Of a stretch of 5,877 nt of DNA, positions 5,790 to 5,877 are shown piece after piece (position 1 is the first letter of the stretch; each line of letters begins with the position of its first letter). Under the pieces are notes generated by a model, which worked only from the letters and a program-made list of their open reading frames with translations, was not told where the DNA came from and ran no database searches. A program made the translations under genes and the position numbers. The DNA is from Paramuribaculum sp. Lineage in GTDB: Bacteria > Bacteroidota > Bacteroidia > Bacteroidales > Muribaculaceae. The stretch lies in contig JAIDXA010000076.1 of assembly GCA_029058705.1 (NCBI GenBank), positions 1-5,877 on the forward strand. Direction: 5' to 3'.

Positions 5790-5814
5790 GAAACAGTTTG
5801 TAAGAAACTGTTTA
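5787..5814 (+). terminator. Dyad and tandem repeat after the nuclease gene
   Basis: AAACAGTTT (5791-5799) and AAACTGTTT (5805-5813) form a perfect 9-bp inverted repeat around a 5-nt loop. The same DNA is also a 14-bp direct tandem repeat: TAAGAAACAGTTTG at 5787-5800, then TAAGAAACTGTTTA at 5801-5814, with two central bases and the last base changed. The nuclease stop codon TAA is the first three bases of the first copy. An A/T-rich tail follows, but not a clean T-run, so termination is plausible rather than certain. Confidence 0.5.
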
Positions 5815-5847
5815 AATTTACTACGAAAAAAATGTTATAAATCATTC

Positions 5848-5877
5848 TTGTGGGTTTATTGAGGTCTTTTATGGTTG
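5848..5877 (+). promoter_or_regulatory. Possible promoter at the right edge
   Basis: TTG at 5848-5850 is followed 19 bp later by TATGGTTG (5870-5877), which differs from TAnnTTTG at one position. Spacing is the same as in the first sigma promoter. It would drive a plus-strand gene beyond the window. With a one-base mismatch and the window ending there, this is a weak call. Confidence 0.3.

Overview
The window looks like chromosomal DNA of a Bacteroidales bacterium, plausibly a gut Muribaculaceae-type organism with roughly balanced GC. Three things point there. Both sigma factors are short (285-286 aa) RpoD-type proteins starting MRQLKI and lacking region 1.1, as in Bacteroides. Several upstream regions carry the Bacteroidetes -7 element TAnnTTTG, once with a TTG -33 element 19 bp away. 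None of the starts I inspected shows a clear Shine-Dalgarno. The family-level placement is inference.

Left part, + strand (1-2168). A 242-bp non-coding stretch holds strong RNA-like hairpins and then a textbook Bacteroidetes promoter. Two tandem paralogous primary-type sigma-70 genes follow (243-1100 and 1308-2168). By hand count they are identical at 207 of 285 aligned residues with no internal gap. Conservation is very uneven: near-identical in core-binding and promoter-reading regions 2 and 4.2, and only about half identical in region 3 and the 3.2 finger. The 207 bp between them contains a candidate terminator and a weaker promoter, so the two look separately transcribed.

Centre, - strand (2179-4810). 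A compact operon reads rsmA (16S rRNA dimethyladenosine transferase), then mgtE (Mg2+ channel, 14-nt gap), then a small single-TM protein of unknown function whose ATG overlaps the mgtE stop as ATGA. The last gene converges on the second sigma gene with a 10-bp gap and no obvious terminator. The rsmA upstream region carries two copies of an 11-bp element, each containing a perfect -7 box, spaced 22 bp apart.

Right part, + strand (4974-5877). A secreted S1/P1-family nuclease with all nine expected zinc ligands is transcribed divergently from rsmA. It ends in a 14-bp tandem repeat that also forms a perfect 9-bp dyad. A possible further promoter lies at the very right edge.

The genes are mostly housekeeping functions: transcription initiation, ribosome maturation, Mg2+ homeostasis and nucleotide scavenging. 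The least ordinary features are the tandem RpoD pair and the structured, gene-free DNA in front of it. I see no defence system, mobile element, CRISPR array, tRNA or rRNA.
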